Notes: generated by a model not told the origin, from the sequence alone. A stretch of 22,068 nucleotides of DNA from NS-12 sp045403215 (GCA_045403215.1 JAXIOW010000079.1:1-22068), one strand, 5' to 3'; shown: positions 5,714 to 14,354, counted from the stretch's first letter. Translations and numbers: made by a program.

Positions 5714-8160
5714 CAGTGGCTTTTGGACGGGGCAGCGGCGTCGGGACGCCGGCTCATCGTCGAGCGGCGGGACGGGACGGCCGACTTGGCGTGCGCGCCG
5801 CGGCGAGCCGGCATGCGGCGCAGCGCCGAGCTGAGGACCTCGTCCATCGTCTCGGCGAAGTGGAAGGTCATTCCCTTGAGGAGATGTTTGGGGATGTCCG
5901 CCAGGTCTTTCTCGTTCTTCTTGGGCAGGATCACCGTGAAGATGCCGACCCGCTTGGCCGCCAGGATCTTCTCCTTCAGCCCGCCGATCTGCAGGACCCG
6001 CCCTCGCAGCGTGACCTCGCCGGTCATGGCAAGGTCGTGCCGCACCGGCGTGTTGGTGAAGGCGGAGGCGAGCGCGGTGGCCATGGTGATCCCGGCGGAA
6101 GGCCCGTCCTTCGGGATCGCGCCGGCCGGCACATGGATGTGGATGTCGTGCTTGGCGAAGACGCCCGGCTTGATGCCCAGCTGCCGGTCCCGCGAGCGGA
6201 CGTAGCTCAACGCGGCCTGGGCCGACTCTTTCATCACATCGCCGAGATGTCCTGTCAGGGTCAGGGCGCCTTTCCCTTTCACGATCGTCGCCTCGATGTG
6301 AATGATGTCCCCGCCTGACTCGGTCCAGGCCAAACCCGTGGCCACCCCGACGAGGTCTTTTTTCTCGTCGCTCTCGCTTTGGTGCTTGGGCACGCCCAGG
6401 TACTTGGGGATGGCCGCCGGGGTGATGGTGTAGAGCCGGTCGTCGCCCTCTGCGATCTTCTTGACCACCTTGCGCATCACGTTGGCGATCTCGCGCTCGA
6501 GGTTCCGCACGCCCGCTTCCCGAGTATATTCGTTGATGATGCGGTGTAGCGCCCGGTCGGTGAAGGTGATGTGCTTCTCGGTGAGCCCGTGCTCGGTCAG
6601 CTGGCGGGGGATGAGGAACCGCTTGGCGATGCCGAGCTTTTCCTCCTCCGAGTAGCCGGGGATCTCGATGATCTCCATGCGGTCCCGCAGGGCCGAGAGG
6701 ATCGGGTCGATGAGGTTGGCCGTAGTGATGAACATGACCTCCGAGAGGTCGAACGGGACACCCAGGTAGTGGTCGCTGAAGGCGTGGTTCTGCTCCGGGT
6801 CCAGGACCTCCAGGAGCGCGGCCGAGGGATCGCCGCGAAAGTCCGCGCCGACCTTGTCCACCTCGTCCATCATGAAGACCGGGTTGCTGGAGCCGGCCTG
6901 CTTGATGCCCTGGATGATGCGGCCGGGCATGGCGCCGACATACGTCCGGCGGTGGCCTCGGATCTCGGCCTCGTCCCGGATGCCGCCCAGCGAGATCCGT
7001 ACGAACTCCCGTCCCAGCGCCCGCGCGATGGACTTGCCCAGGGAGGTCTTGCCTACTCCGGGCGGCCCGACGAAGCAGAGGATCGGCCCCTTCATCTTGT
7101 CCTTCAGCTTCCGCACGGACAGGTACTCCAGGATCCGCTCCTTGACCTTTTCCAGGTCGTAGTGGTCTTCGTTCAGGACCTTCGCGGCCGCCTTGATGTC
7201 GAGGTTATCCCTGGTTTTCTTGCCCCAGGGCAGCTCCCCCAGCCACTCGAGGTAGGTCCGGACCGTGGCCGCTTCGGCGGTGTCCGGGTGCATCTTCTCG
7301 AGGCGCTTGAGCTGCTTTTCGGCCTCCTTGAGGACTTTCTCCGGCATCTTGGCGTCTTTAATGCTCTTATGGAACTCGGCGACCTCTTCGGCCCGCTCAT
7401 CCAGCTCGCCTAGCTCTTTCTGAATGGCCTTGAGCTGCTCACGCAGGTAGTACTCCCGCTGAGTCTTGTCCATCTCGCCTTTGGCCTCGGCTTGGATCTT
7501 CTGCTGCATCGAGAGGACTTCGATTTCCGCCGCCAGGAGCTCGCTGACGCGCCGGAGCCGGGGGATCGGGTCCTGGATCTCCATGACCTCCTGGGCGGCT
7601 TCCACCTTGAGCCCGAGGTTCGACACAATCATGTCCGCGAGCCGGCCCGGGTCCTGGAGGTTCTCGATGACGACCATGACGTCCGGCATCAGGACCTTGC
7701 TGAGACTCACGAGCCGTTCGAGCTGCTCTTTCACGGTCCTCATCAGGGCCTCCCCCTCCAGGGCCTGGCCCTGCACTTTGACTTCGGGAAGCTGCCTGAT
7801 GCGGACTTCGAAGTAGGGCTCGGTCTGCACGAACTCCTCGATGTGGGCCTTGGCCAGACCCTGGACGAGGATCTTAATCCGCTCGTCCGGCAGCTTGAGC
7901 ATCCGCATCACCATCCCCACCGTCCCCACGGTGTAGATGTCCTGCGGGGTGGGGGTTTCGACCTCCAGCGAGCGCTGGGCGGCCAGCATGATGGTCCGGT
8001 TTCCGGCCAGCGCCGCTTCGATAGCCTTGATGGACATCTCCCGGCCGACGAAGAGCGGGAGGACCATGTAGGGGAAAACGACGATGTCACGGATTGGGAG
8101 CAGCGGGAGGCGTTCCGGAATCACCACCTGGGATGGGTCTTTCTGAACCTGCTCGGCCAT
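5713..8160 (-). CDS. lon: ATP-dependent protease Lon
   Basis: 815 residues from ATG 8160. The N-terminal substrate-binding domain starts L-P-L-L-P-I-R-D-I-V-V-F-P. A long charged coiled-coil region (about 190-290) leads to the AAA+ module with Walker A G-P-P-G-V-G-K-T near 360 and Walker B region F-M-M-D-E-V-D-K. The protease domain has catalytic Ser688 in D-G-P-S-A-G and Lys731 in G-G-L-K-E-K, with the same 43-residue spacing as E. coli S679/K722. Lon degrades misfolded and regulatory proteins in the cytoplasm. ATG 8160 is preferred over an in-frame start at 8208 because the latter lies inside galU; TAGGACAGGG just upstream gives a ribosome-binding site. The galU stop is seven bases away and thiL overlaps the end. 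The C-terminus carries a basic, low-complexity tail beyond the usual end. Confidence 0.97.
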   Translation of the reverse strand: MAEQVQKDPSQVVIPERLPLLPIRDIVVFPYMVLPLFVGREMSIKAIEAALAGNRTIMLAAQRSLEVETPTPQDIYTVGTVGMVMRMLKLPDERIKILVQGLAKAHIEEFVQTEPYFEVRIRQLPEVKVQGQALEGEALMRTVKEQLERLVSLSKVLMPDVMVVIENLQDPGRLADMIVSNLGLKVEAAQEVMEIQDPIPRLRRVSELLAAEIEVLSMQQKIQAEAKGEMDKTQREYYLREQLKAIQKELGELDERAEEVAEFHKSIKDAKMPEKVLKEAEKQLKRLEKMHPDTAEAATVRTYLEWLGELPWGKKTRDNLDIKAAAKVLNEDHYDLEKVKERILEYLSVRKLKDKMKGPILCFVGPPGVGKTSLGKSIARALGREFVRISLGGIRDEAEIRGHRRTYVGAMPGRIIQGIKQAGSSNPVFMMDEVDKVGADFRGDPSAALLEVLDPEQNHAFSDHYLGVPFDLSEVMFITTANLIDPILSALRDRMEIIEIPGYSEEEKLGIAKRFLIPRQLTEHGLTEKHITFTDRALHRIINEYTREAGVRNLEREIANVMRKVVKKIAEGDDRLYTITPAAIPKYLGVPKHQSESDEKKDLVGVATGLAWTESGGDIIHIEATIVKGKGALTLTGHLGDVMKESAQAALSYVRSRDRQLGIKPGVFAKHDIHIHVPAGAIPKDGPSAGITMATALASAFTNTPVRHDLAMTGEVTLRGRVLQIGGLKEKILAAKRVGIFTVILPKKNEKDLADIPKHLLKGMTFHFAETMDEVLSSALRRMPARRGAHAKSAVPSRRSTMSRRPDAAAPSKSH

Positions 8161-8167
8161 CCCTGTC

Positions 8168-9040
8168 CTAGAGCTTGAGCCCTTTGAGATAGCGGGCGAA
8201 CCGGTCACCCAGTTCGGGATTCTTCAGGCCGAACTCGACGGTGGCCTTGAGGAAGCCGAGCTTGTCGCCGGCGTCGTGTCGGATGCCATTCACGAGCAAC
8301 GCGTGCATGGGCGACGAGCGCGCCAGCGTGCGCAAGGCGTCCGTGAGCTGGATTTCCTGGTTTTTGCCGGGGAGCGTCTTTTCCAGCACGGGAAAGATTG
8401 CTGCCGGTAGGATGTAGCGGCCGATCACAGCCAGCCGTGAGGGGGCCTCCCGCAGCGACGGTTTTTCGATCAGGTCGGTGACTTTGAAGAGCCGCGGCCC
8501 CGCCGGTTCGGCGGAGATGATGCCGTAGCGAGACACCTCCTCGGGTTCGACCTCGTACACGCCCAGGATGGGGGTGCCCAAGGTTTCATGCCATTCGATC
8601 AACTGCCCGATGGCAGGGACCGGCGCATCGATCACCTCGTCGCCGAGGATCACTGCAAACGGTTCATTCCCGATGAGGTGTTGGGCGCAGAGGATCGCGT
8701 CCCCCAAGCCTCTGGCGTGCCGTTGGCGGACATAGCAAAAATTTGCCAGCTCCGAAATCCTGCGGATTTCGTTGAGCACCTGCTCTTTTCCGCTTTCTTT
8801 GAGATTCTCTTCCAGCTCAAAGGACAGGTCGAAGTGGTCTTCAATGGCCCGTTTGCCCCGGCCTGTGATGACGATGATGTCCTGAATGCCGGCACTGACC
8901 GCTTCCTCGACCGCATATTGGATCAAGGGCTTGTCGACCAACGGCAGCATCTCTTTAGGCGAGGCTTTCGTGGCGGGCAGGAAGCGGGTTCCGAGGCCAG
9001 CGGCAGGAATGATGGCCTTGGAGACTTTCCGAGCAGACAT
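8168..9040 (-). CDS. galU: UTP-glucose-1-phosphate uridylyltransferase
   Basis: 290 residues, normal for bacterial GalU. The enzyme makes UDP-glucose from UTP and glucose-1-phosphate, feeding cell-surface polysaccharide synthesis, which fits the divergent LPS operon. The nucleotide-binding signature A-A-G-L-G-T-R-F-L-P-A-T-K at 13-25 is followed by S-P-K-E-M-L-P (27-33); later blocks include F-A-V-I-L-G-D-E-V-I-D and the active-site region I-E-K-P. The ATG at 9040 is fixed by the short distance to the signature. No Shine-Dalgarno precedes it; instead a strong promoter ends nine bases upstream, pointing to a leaderless transcript. It is the first gene of the galU-lon-thiL-DUF2062-HD operon. 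Confidence 0.96.
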   Translation of the reverse strand: MSARKVSKAIIPAAGLGTRFLPATKASPKEMLPLVDKPLIQYAVEEAVSAGIQDIIVITGRGKRAIEDHFDLSFELEENLKESGKEQVLNEIRRISELANFCYVRQRHARGLGDAILCAQHLIGNEPFAVILGDEVIDAPVPAIGQLIEWHETLGTPILGVYEVEPEEVSRYGIISAEPAGPRLFKVTDLIEKPSLREAPSRLAVIGRYILPAAIFPVLEKTLPGKNQEIQLTDALRTLARSSPMHALLVNGIRHDAGDKLGFLKATVEFGLKNPELGDRFARYLKGLKL

Positions 9041-9049
9041 ATCGATCGG

Positions 9050-9078
9050 ATTCTACGGGCCAATCCCCGCAATGTCAA
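9050..9078 (-). promoter_or_regulatory. sigma70-type promoter of the galU operon
   Basis: On the minus strand TTGACA (9078-9073) is exact for the -35 box. It is followed after exactly 17 bases by TAGAAT (9055-9050), one mismatch from the -10 consensus. With standard geometry transcription would start near 9043, about three bases before galU ATG 9040. This is the best promoter match in the window. Confidence 0.75.
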
Positions 9079-9113
9079 GCGAACCAGGGAGAGCCGTCAA
9101 CCGGCTTTTTCCC

Positions 9114-9142
9114 TTTACTTCTCGCAGGGCGATCTGTAGAAT
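9114..9142 (+). promoter_or_regulatory. candidate sigma70-type promoter of the bamA-lps operon
   Basis: TTTACT (9114-9119, four of six matches to TTGACA) and TAGAAT (9137-9142, five of six) are separated by 17 bases. Predicted start is near 9149, giving an untranslated leader of roughly 80-160 bases depending on the bamA start codon. It diverges from the galU promoter; the two -35 boxes are about 35 bases apart. Confidence 0.5.
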
Positions 9143-9280
9143 TTCTTCGATTTTTTGCGACGTTTCAGCCAAGCCTTCGATGAATGGCCGGAGGCTGCTC
9201 CGTGTGTCTGGAGAGGATGGGGAAGGGTGCCGTTTTGCCGCACGAGAGGCCGCCGTTCCGGTGCCAAACTGGCAGGGCGT

Positions 9281-11632
9281 GTGCTATTCGGAGGCGGGGC
9301 CACCCGTAGAGTGTCCACGATATTGGGGATCTGGGGCCTGATGTGGGTCGGGCTCCTCTGGGCCTACGGCCAGGGTCTCGTCATCGCGCAAGAATCGGCT
9401 CAGCTGATCAAGGCGATCAAAATCCAGGGCAACAAGCGGATCGAGGCGCCGGCCATCCGGGGCCGCATCTCGCTGAAGGAAGGCGGGCTGTTCATCGCAG
9501 AGAAGATCAGGGAGCAGATCCGCGCGGTCTACCAGATGGGGTACTTCGAGGACGTCCGCGTGGAGACTGAGCCGGTGGCCGGAGGCGTCGCGGTGATTTT
9601 CGTCGTCACGGAGAAACCCTTCGTGACGGAAATCCTCTATGACGGCAACGACAACATCAAGGACGAGAAACTGACCGAAAAACTGACGGTCCGCCCCCAG
9701 TCGTTCCTGGACCAGCAACAGATCAAAGACAGCGTCGAGCGCCTCCGGCTTCTCTACGAGGATGAAGGCTACTTCAGCGCGCGCCTCGTGCCGGTCATCA
9801 AGTCCCTGGATGGTGATCGGAAATCGCTGACCTTCTTCATCAAGGAGGGCTCCAGGGCCCGCATCAAGGTTGTCGCCTTAGAGGGCGCCAAGGCCGTTCC
9901 GGAGAAAAAGCTCAAGAAGGCGCTCGTGACCCGCGAGTACTTCTGGCTCACTTCCTGGTACGACGATGCCGGCATCTACAAAAAGGACGAGTTGGGCAAC
10001 GATGTGGAGCGGCTCCGCCAGGTCTATCTGGACGAAGGGTACCTGACTGTCCAGGTCGGGACGCCTTCGGTCGAGCTGGGCGCCGACAAGAAGTGGTTCA
10101 CGGTCCGGTTCCCCGTCGTTGAGGGACCGCAGTATACGTTCTCGAAGATCAGTTACCAGGGACAGACGATCTTTTCGGAGGTGGAACTCCGAACCGGCAG
10201 CAAGCTGGCTCCTGGCGGAGTCGTCAAGATGGCGGAGATCCGGGACGATCTCACGAGGGTCACGGACCTGTACGGCACGAAGGGGTACGCGTTTGCGGAT
10301 GTGAACCCGCAGATCCTGCCGGACCCAGGCTCCAAGACCGCCACGGTCACCTTCGAGGTCAAGGAAGAAGCCCTGGTGCGCGTCCGACACATCAACATCT
10401 CCGGCAACGACAAGACCCGTGACAAGGTGATCAGACGTGAGCTGCGCGTCAACGAGGCCGAACTGATCGATACCGCCGCCATGAAGCGCAGCTACGAACG
10501 CCTCAAGAACATGAACTACTTCGAGACGGTCGAGATCATTCCGAAGGAGGTCGATCCGAACACGGTCGATCTGGACGTGAAGGTCAAGGAGAAGTCCACC
10601 GGCACGTTCAGCGTGGGCGGGGGCTACAGCTCGCTGGACCAATTGGGAATCGTGGCCGACATCACGGAAGGCAATCTCTTCGGACGGGGCCAGCTCCTCA
10701 AGATCCGTGGACAGCTCGGCCAGCGGCGGTCGTTGGGAGTCATCACCTTTCGCGAGCCCTACCTGTTCGACGAGGCGGTGTCGGCCCAGATCGATCTGTT
10801 TGCGCGCGAGACGTTTTTCGTGAGCTACTTCGAAGAACGCGTCGGCGGCGACATCGTGCTCGGCAAATGGTTCTCGGAGTACCTGAGCGGCAGCGTGAGC
10901 CTGCTCCGGGAGCGCGTGACGATCTCCAACGATCTTGCCAGCAAACTCTTTTTAGGCGGAGGAGGGACTTCGACCAACGTGCCCGTTGACCAGCTTCCCA
11001 TCTTGATCCAGCAGCAGATCGGGACGAGCACTACCGATGCGATCATCCTGGGCCTCGCCCGTGACACGCGGGATGTCTATGTTGATCCGAGCAAAGGCGC
11101 GCGGTACGGACTCACGCTCGAGTTCGCCGGCGGCCCGCTGGGTGGGTCCAACGACTTCTACAAGTACATAGGGGACAGCGTGTGGTATTTCCCGGTTGTG
11201 TGGGACACCGTCATCTCCCCGCGGGCGCGGCTCGGCGTGGCCCACAGTTACAGCTCAGGCAGTCAGCTTCCGGTCGGCGACCGCTTCTTCGTGGGCGGCA
11301 TCCAAACGGTGCGCGGCTTCAGCTTCGGCCGGGCCGGTCCCACGGCGTCGGACCTCAGCCCCCTGGGGGCAACCAAGCAGCTCATCTTCAATTTCGACTA
11401 TATTTTCCCCATCGCGCCCGAACTGAAGGTGAAAGGCGTGGTGTTCTTCGACTATGGGAAAGGGTTTGATGACGGGGAGGCGTTGAGTTTGAATTTGCGC
11501 AAGTCGGCCGGCGTTGAGGCCCGGTGGATCTCGCCGTTCGGGCCTCTGCGGCTGTCGTACGGCTTCAATCTCGCGCCGCGGCCTGGAGAGCATGAAGGGT
11601 TTTTCGAGTTTTCGGTCGGCACGCTTTTTTAG
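9281..11632 (+). CDS. bamA: outer membrane protein assembly factor BamA (Omp85)
   Basis: About 783 residues. After a hydrophobic export signal (T-I-L-G-I-W-G-L-M-W-V-G-L-L-W) come five POTRA-like repeats, recognisable from recurring I-x-x-I-x-I-x-G-N-x-x-I and G-Y-F-E-D-V patterns. A 16-strand beta-barrel follows, with V-R-G-F in G-G-I-Q-T-V-R-G-F, the conserved motif of loop 6. The chain ends in F-E-F-S-V-G-T-L-F, with the terminal Phe of the beta-signal. BamA inserts beta-barrel proteins into the outer membrane. The start is uncertain: GTG 9281 gives a signal peptide with two arginines before the hydrophobic core; GTG 9227 has a better ribosome-binding site (GAGAGG 9211-9216); GTG 9311 lacks a basic n-region. 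First gene of the lps operon; ompH follows at once. Confidence 0.94.
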   Translation: MLFGGGATRRVSTILGIWGLMWVGLLWAYGQGLVIAQESAQLIKAIKIQGNKRIEAPAIRGRISLKEGGLFIAEKIREQIRAVYQMGYFEDVRVETEPVAGGVAVIFVVTEKPFVTEILYDGNDNIKDEKLTEKLTVRPQSFLDQQQIKDSVERLRLLYEDEGYFSARLVPVIKSLDGDRKSLTFFIKEGSRARIKVVALEGAKAVPEKKLKKALVTREYFWLTSWYDDAGIYKKDELGNDVERLRQVYLDEGYLTVQVGTPSVELGADKKWFTVRFPVVEGPQYTFSKISYQGQTIFSEVELRTGSKLAPGGVVKMAEIRDDLTRVTDLYGTKGYAFADVNPQILPDPGSKTATVTFEVKEEALVRVRHINISGNDKTRDKVIRRELRVNEAELIDTAAMKRSYERLKNMNYFETVEIIPKEVDPNTVDLDVKVKEKSTGTFSVGGGYSSLDQLGIVADITEGNLFGRGQLLKIRGQLGQRRSLGVITFREPYLFDEAVSAQIDLFARETFFVSYFEERVGGDIVLGKWFSEYLSGSVSLLRERVTISNDLASKLFLGGGGTSTNVPVDQLPILIQQQIGTSTTDAIILGLARDTRDVYVDPSKGARYGLTLEFAGGPLGGSNDFYKYIGDSVWYFPVVWDTVISPRARLGVAHSYSSGSQLPVGDRFFVGGIQTVRGFSFGRAGPTASDLSPLGATKQLIFNFDYIFPIAPELKVKGVVFFDYGKGFDDGEALSLNLRKSAGVEARWISPFGPLRLSYGFNLAPRPGEHEGFFEFSVGTLF

Positions 11633-11653
11633 AGCATGAGAAAGGGCAACCGT

Positions 11654-12193
11654 ATGAAGCAGGGACACATGATTCTGGGTGCGATGCTCGCGCTCGCAAT
11701 GGCGGTGTGGGCGCCGGCGTGGGGGGCGGAGCTGAAGGTCGGCGTCGTCGAGCCCCAGAAGATTCTGGACGGGACCAAGTCCGGCAAGAAGATCAAGGAT
11801 TCGCTGGCGGAGTACGTCAAAGTCCGCCAGAAGCTCATCGATCAGGAGGAAGAAGACCTCAAGAAGATAGAAGAAGACCTCGTCAAGCAAGGCGCCGTCT
11901 TGAGCCCGGAGGCCAAGAAGGAGAAGGAAGAGTCCTTCCGCCGCAGAATGGTCGAGTACCAGCGCAAAGTCCAGCAGCTCAACCAGGAGGTCCAGGCGAA
12001 GAAGAAGGAGGTCTTGGACGAGTTCAACAAGACCATCGAGCAGATCGTCCGGAGCATCGCGGATAAGGAGAAGATCACGCTCGTGGTGGAGAAGAGCGAC
12101 AACAACGCCGGGTCCTTGATCATCTACAGCCACCCCTCGCTCGATCTCACTGAGCGCGTGATGAAGGAATTGGATGCCAAGGGGGCAAAGTGA
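11654..12193 (+). CDS. skp: periplasmic chaperone OmpH/Skp
   Basis: 179 residues. A clear signal peptide (M-K-Q-G-H-M then a hydrophobic core, ending A-P-A-W-G-A) precedes a mature part starting L-K-V-G-V-V, typical of the OmpH/Skp family. The middle (about residues 50-125) is highly charged, rich in K, E and Q, and forms the long coiled-coil tentacles that hold unfolded outer-membrane proteins on their way to BamA. ATG 11654 is preferred over ATG 11636: GAAAGGG at 11640-11646 lies seven bases upstream, and the shorter form has a cleaner signal peptide. The gene lies 21 bases after bamA and its stop overlaps the fabZ start. lpxD, commonly the next gene in this cluster, is absent here. Confidence 0.9.
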   Translation: MKQGHMILGAMLALAMAVWAPAWGAELKVGVVEPQKILDGTKSGKKIKDSLAEYVKVRQKLIDQEEEDLKKIEEDLVKQGAVLSPEAKKEKEESFRRRMVEYQRKVQQLNQEVQAKKKEVLDEFNKTIEQIVRSIADKEKITLVVEKSDNNAGSLIIYSHPSLDLTERVMKELDAKGAK

Positions 12194-12672
12194 GCCAGGG
12201 TCGTAGCCAGGGACTGTGCCTGGACAGCACCGAAATCCAGGCGATCCTGCCCCATCGTTATCCGTTTCTCCTGGTGGACCGCATCGAGGAGCTGGAGATC
12301 GGGAAGCGGGTGATCGGGATCAAGAACGTGACGGTCAACGAGCCGTACTTCCAGGGGCATTTCCCCGGGCGGCCCATCATGCCCGGGGTCCTGATCATCG
12401 AGGCGATGGCGCAGGTGGGCGGGGTCCTTGCCTTCAAGTCCGCCAACCCGAGCGGGGCGAAGCTGGTCTATTTCATGGGGATCGACAAGGCCAAGTTCCG
12501 GAAGCCGGTCGTGCCGGGCGACCGGTTGCGGTTTGTGGTCGATGTCCTCCGGGCCCGCCATCCCTACTGGAAGATGCGGGGGAAAGCCTATGTGGAGGAC
12601 AGCCTCGTCTGCGAAGCCGAGTTGATGGCGATGGTCACTGACGGGACGGCTGCGCCGGAGGACGAGCCATGA
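12190..12672 (+). CDS. fabZ: 3-hydroxyacyl-ACP dehydratase FabZ
   Basis: 160 residues. FabZ removes water from 3-hydroxyacyl-ACP in fatty acid elongation, so it competes with LpxA for 3-hydroxyacyl-ACP; the two genes are neighbours in many bacteria. The hot-dog fold signature is intact: L-P-H-R-Y-P-F-L-L-V-D-R at 20-31, catalytic His57 in G-H-F-P-G-R-P-I-M-P-G-V, and catalytic Glu71 in I-I-E-A-M-A-Q. The start is GTG 12190, overlapping the ompH stop (GTGA), with AAGGGGG five bases upstream as ribosome-binding site. Its own TGA overlaps the lpxA ATG by four bases. Confidence 0.96.
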   Translation: MSQGRSQGLCLDSTEIQAILPHRYPFLLVDRIEELEIGKRVIGIKNVTVNEPYFQGHFPGRPIMPGVLIIEAMAQVGGVLAFKSANPSGAKLVYFMGIDKAKFRKPVVPGDRLRFVVDVLRARHPYWKMRGKAYVEDSLVCEAELMAMVTDGTAAPEDEP

Positions 12673-13475
12673 GCCCCCAGGTGCATCCGACCGCCATCGT
12701 GCACGCCAAGGCCGAGCTGGCCGATGATGTGAGCGTGGGACCCTATACCGTGATCGGCGAGCGCGTCCGCATCGGCCGCGGAACCAGGATCGATTCGCAT
12801 GTCGTGATCGAGGGCTGGACCGAGGTAGGGGAACGCTGCCAGGTCCATTCGTTCGTGTCTCTGGGCGCCCCGCCGCAGCACTTGAAGTACAATGGCGAGG
12901 AGACCTACGTCCGGATCGGTTCGCACAATATTCTAAGAGAGTATGTCACCGTCAACCGCGCGACGGCCTTCGGGGGCGGAGTCACGAGCGTGGGCGACCA
13001 CAACGTGCTGATGGCCTACGTGCACATCGCCCACGACTGCCACGTCGGCAACCAGGTACTCATGGCGAATGCCGCGACCTTGGCCGGTCACATCACGATC
13101 GGGGATCACGCCATCGTGGGCGGGCTCGTCGGCATCCACCAGTTCGTCCGCGTCGGAGCCTATAGCATGATCGGAGGGTGCTCGGCGGTCGGTCAGGACG
13201 TCCCGCCGTTCATGCGGGCGGCCGGCGGGTATCGCGCCAGGCTGTTCGGGGTTAACACCATCGGGCTCAAACGCCAGGGGTTCTCGGATGACCGCATCCG
13301 ACGGCTCAAACAGGTCTACATGACGCTCTTCCGCTCGGACCTGCGGCTGGCCGAAGCGGTCAAAAAGGTCCGCGACGAGTTCGGCGCGTCCGAGGATGTC
13401 CAAGTTCTATTGAAGTTTTTGGACGGCACGAAGCGCGGCATCTGCAAGGGCTCGGATGAACGCGCGGAGGAGTGA
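12669..13475 (+). CDS. lpxA: acyl-ACP-UDP-N-acetylglucosamine O-acyltransferase
   Basis: 268 residues. LpxA transfers a 3-hydroxyacyl chain to the 3-position of UDP-GlcNAc, the first step of lipid A synthesis, as a cytoplasmic homotrimer. The left-handed beta-helix hexapeptide repeats run through residues 5-190 (for example V-H-P-T-A-I-V-H, V-S-V-G-P-Y). The catalytic histidine is His122 in H-I-A-H-D-C-H-V-G-N. Gly170 in M-I-G-G-C-S aligns with E. coli Gly173, the hydrocarbon-ruler position, predicting a long acyl chain. The helical C-terminal domain follows R-L-F-G-V-N. The start ATG overlaps the fabZ stop (ATGA); the stop is six bases before the lpxI GTG. Confidence 0.97.
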   Translation: MSPQVHPTAIVHAKAELADDVSVGPYTVIGERVRIGRGTRIDSHVVIEGWTEVGERCQVHSFVSLGAPPQHLKYNGEETYVRIGSHNILREYVTVNRATAFGGGVTSVGDHNVLMAYVHIAHDCHVGNQVLMANAATLAGHITIGDHAIVGGLVGIHQFVRVGAYSMIGGCSAVGQDVPPFMRAAGGYRARLFGVNTIGLKRQGFSDDRIRRLKQVYMTLFRSDLRLAEAVKKVRDEFGASEDVQVLLKFLDGTKRGICKGSDERAEE

Positions 13476-13481
13476 TCCGAC

Positions 13482-14354
13482 GTGAGGACGGCCTCCGACC
13501 GATCGGCAGGGGCGAAGATGCCGGACGCACGGACAGAATGGATCGGTCTGATCGCCGGAAACGGGCGCTTCCCGCTCCTGTTTGCGGAGAACGCGCGGCG
13601 GCTTGGCTACCGCGTCTCGGCCGTGGCCTTGACTGGGGAGGCCGACCCTTCGCTGGAGAAGGTCGTGGACCGGATCCATTGGATTGCGCTGGGCCAGCTC
13701 CGGCGGCTGATCAAGGCCTTCAAGCAGGACGGCGTGCGCCAGGCCGTCATGGCCGGCGGCGTCAAGAAGACGCATCTCTTCTCCGACATCCGCCCCGATC
13801 TGCGCTCACTTGCGCTGCTGCGCCGCGTGTCTGTCCGCAAGGACGACTCGCTGTTGCGCGCCATCGCGTCCGAGCTGGAGGACGAGGGCATCCGCATCCG
13901 GGAGTCCACCTTTGGACTCGACGGGTTGCTGGTCGAAGAGGGCACGCTCACCCGCCGGGCGCCCACCAAACGGGAATGGCGCGACATCGAGTTCGGGTGG
14001 GAGATGGCCGGGGCGGTGGGCCGTCTGGACATCGGCCAGTGCGTGGTGGTGAAGGACCGGGTCATCGTGGCTGTGGAGGCGGTGGAGGGCACGGATGAGG
14101 CGGTCCAGCGCGGGGGCAAGCTGGCGCGATCGGGCGCCGTCGTGGTCAAGCGCTTCAAGCCGCAACAGGATCGGCGCTTCGACCTGCCAGCGATCGGGCC
14201 TGGGACCATCCGGGCCATGGCCGACTGCGGCGCGGCGGTGCTGGCCATTGAAGCCGGCCGGGCGGTGTTCCTGGATCGGGAGGAAGCCATCACGGCCGCT
14301 GATGCGGCGGGCATCGCTGTCGTGGGGATACAGACGTTAAATGTTAAACGTTAA
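13482..14354 (+). CDS. lpxI: UDP-2,3-diacylglucosamine pyrophosphatase LpxI
   Basis: 290 residues. LpxI hydrolyses UDP-2,3-diacylglucosamine to lipid X and UMP, replacing LpxH where that enzyme is missing. Family features are I-G-L-I-A-G-N-G-R-F-P near the N-terminus, V-M-A-G-G-V-K-K-T near 88-95, and a C-terminal domain with A-V-E-A-V-E-G-T-D and L-P-A-I-G-P. Start: GTG 13482 has GGAGGAG (13466-13472) nine bases upstream. ATG 13518, with AGGGG five bases upstream, gives an N-terminus closer to the family norm and is a real alternative. The last four codons and stop (A-A-T G-T-T A-A-A C-G-T TAA) lie in a heptamer repeat array. Confidence 0.94.
   Translation: MRTASDRSAGAKMPDARTEWIGLIAGNGRFPLLFAENARRLGYRVSAVALTGEADPSLEKVVDRIHWIALGQLRRLIKAFKQDGVRQAVMAGGVKKTHLFSDIRPDLRSLALLRRVSVRKDDSLLRAIASELEDEGIRIRESTFGLDGLLVEEGTLTRRAPTKREWRDIEFGWEMAGAVGRLDIGQCVVVKDRVIVAVEAVEGTDEAVQRGGKLARSGAVVVKRFKPQQDRRFDLPAIGPGTIRAMADCGAAVLAIEAGRAVFLDREEAITAADAAGIAVVGIQTLNVKR

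Noticed and set aside
9155..9226. bamA starting at TTG 9155
   Set aside because: It would put about 50 non-conserved residues before the signal peptide and lies almost at the predicted transcription start; no ribosome-binding site precedes it.
13472..14098. 208-codon ORF overlapping lpxI in another frame
   Set aside because: Gly/Arg-rich with no recognisable motif; the lpxI frame carries the conserved LpxI motifs.
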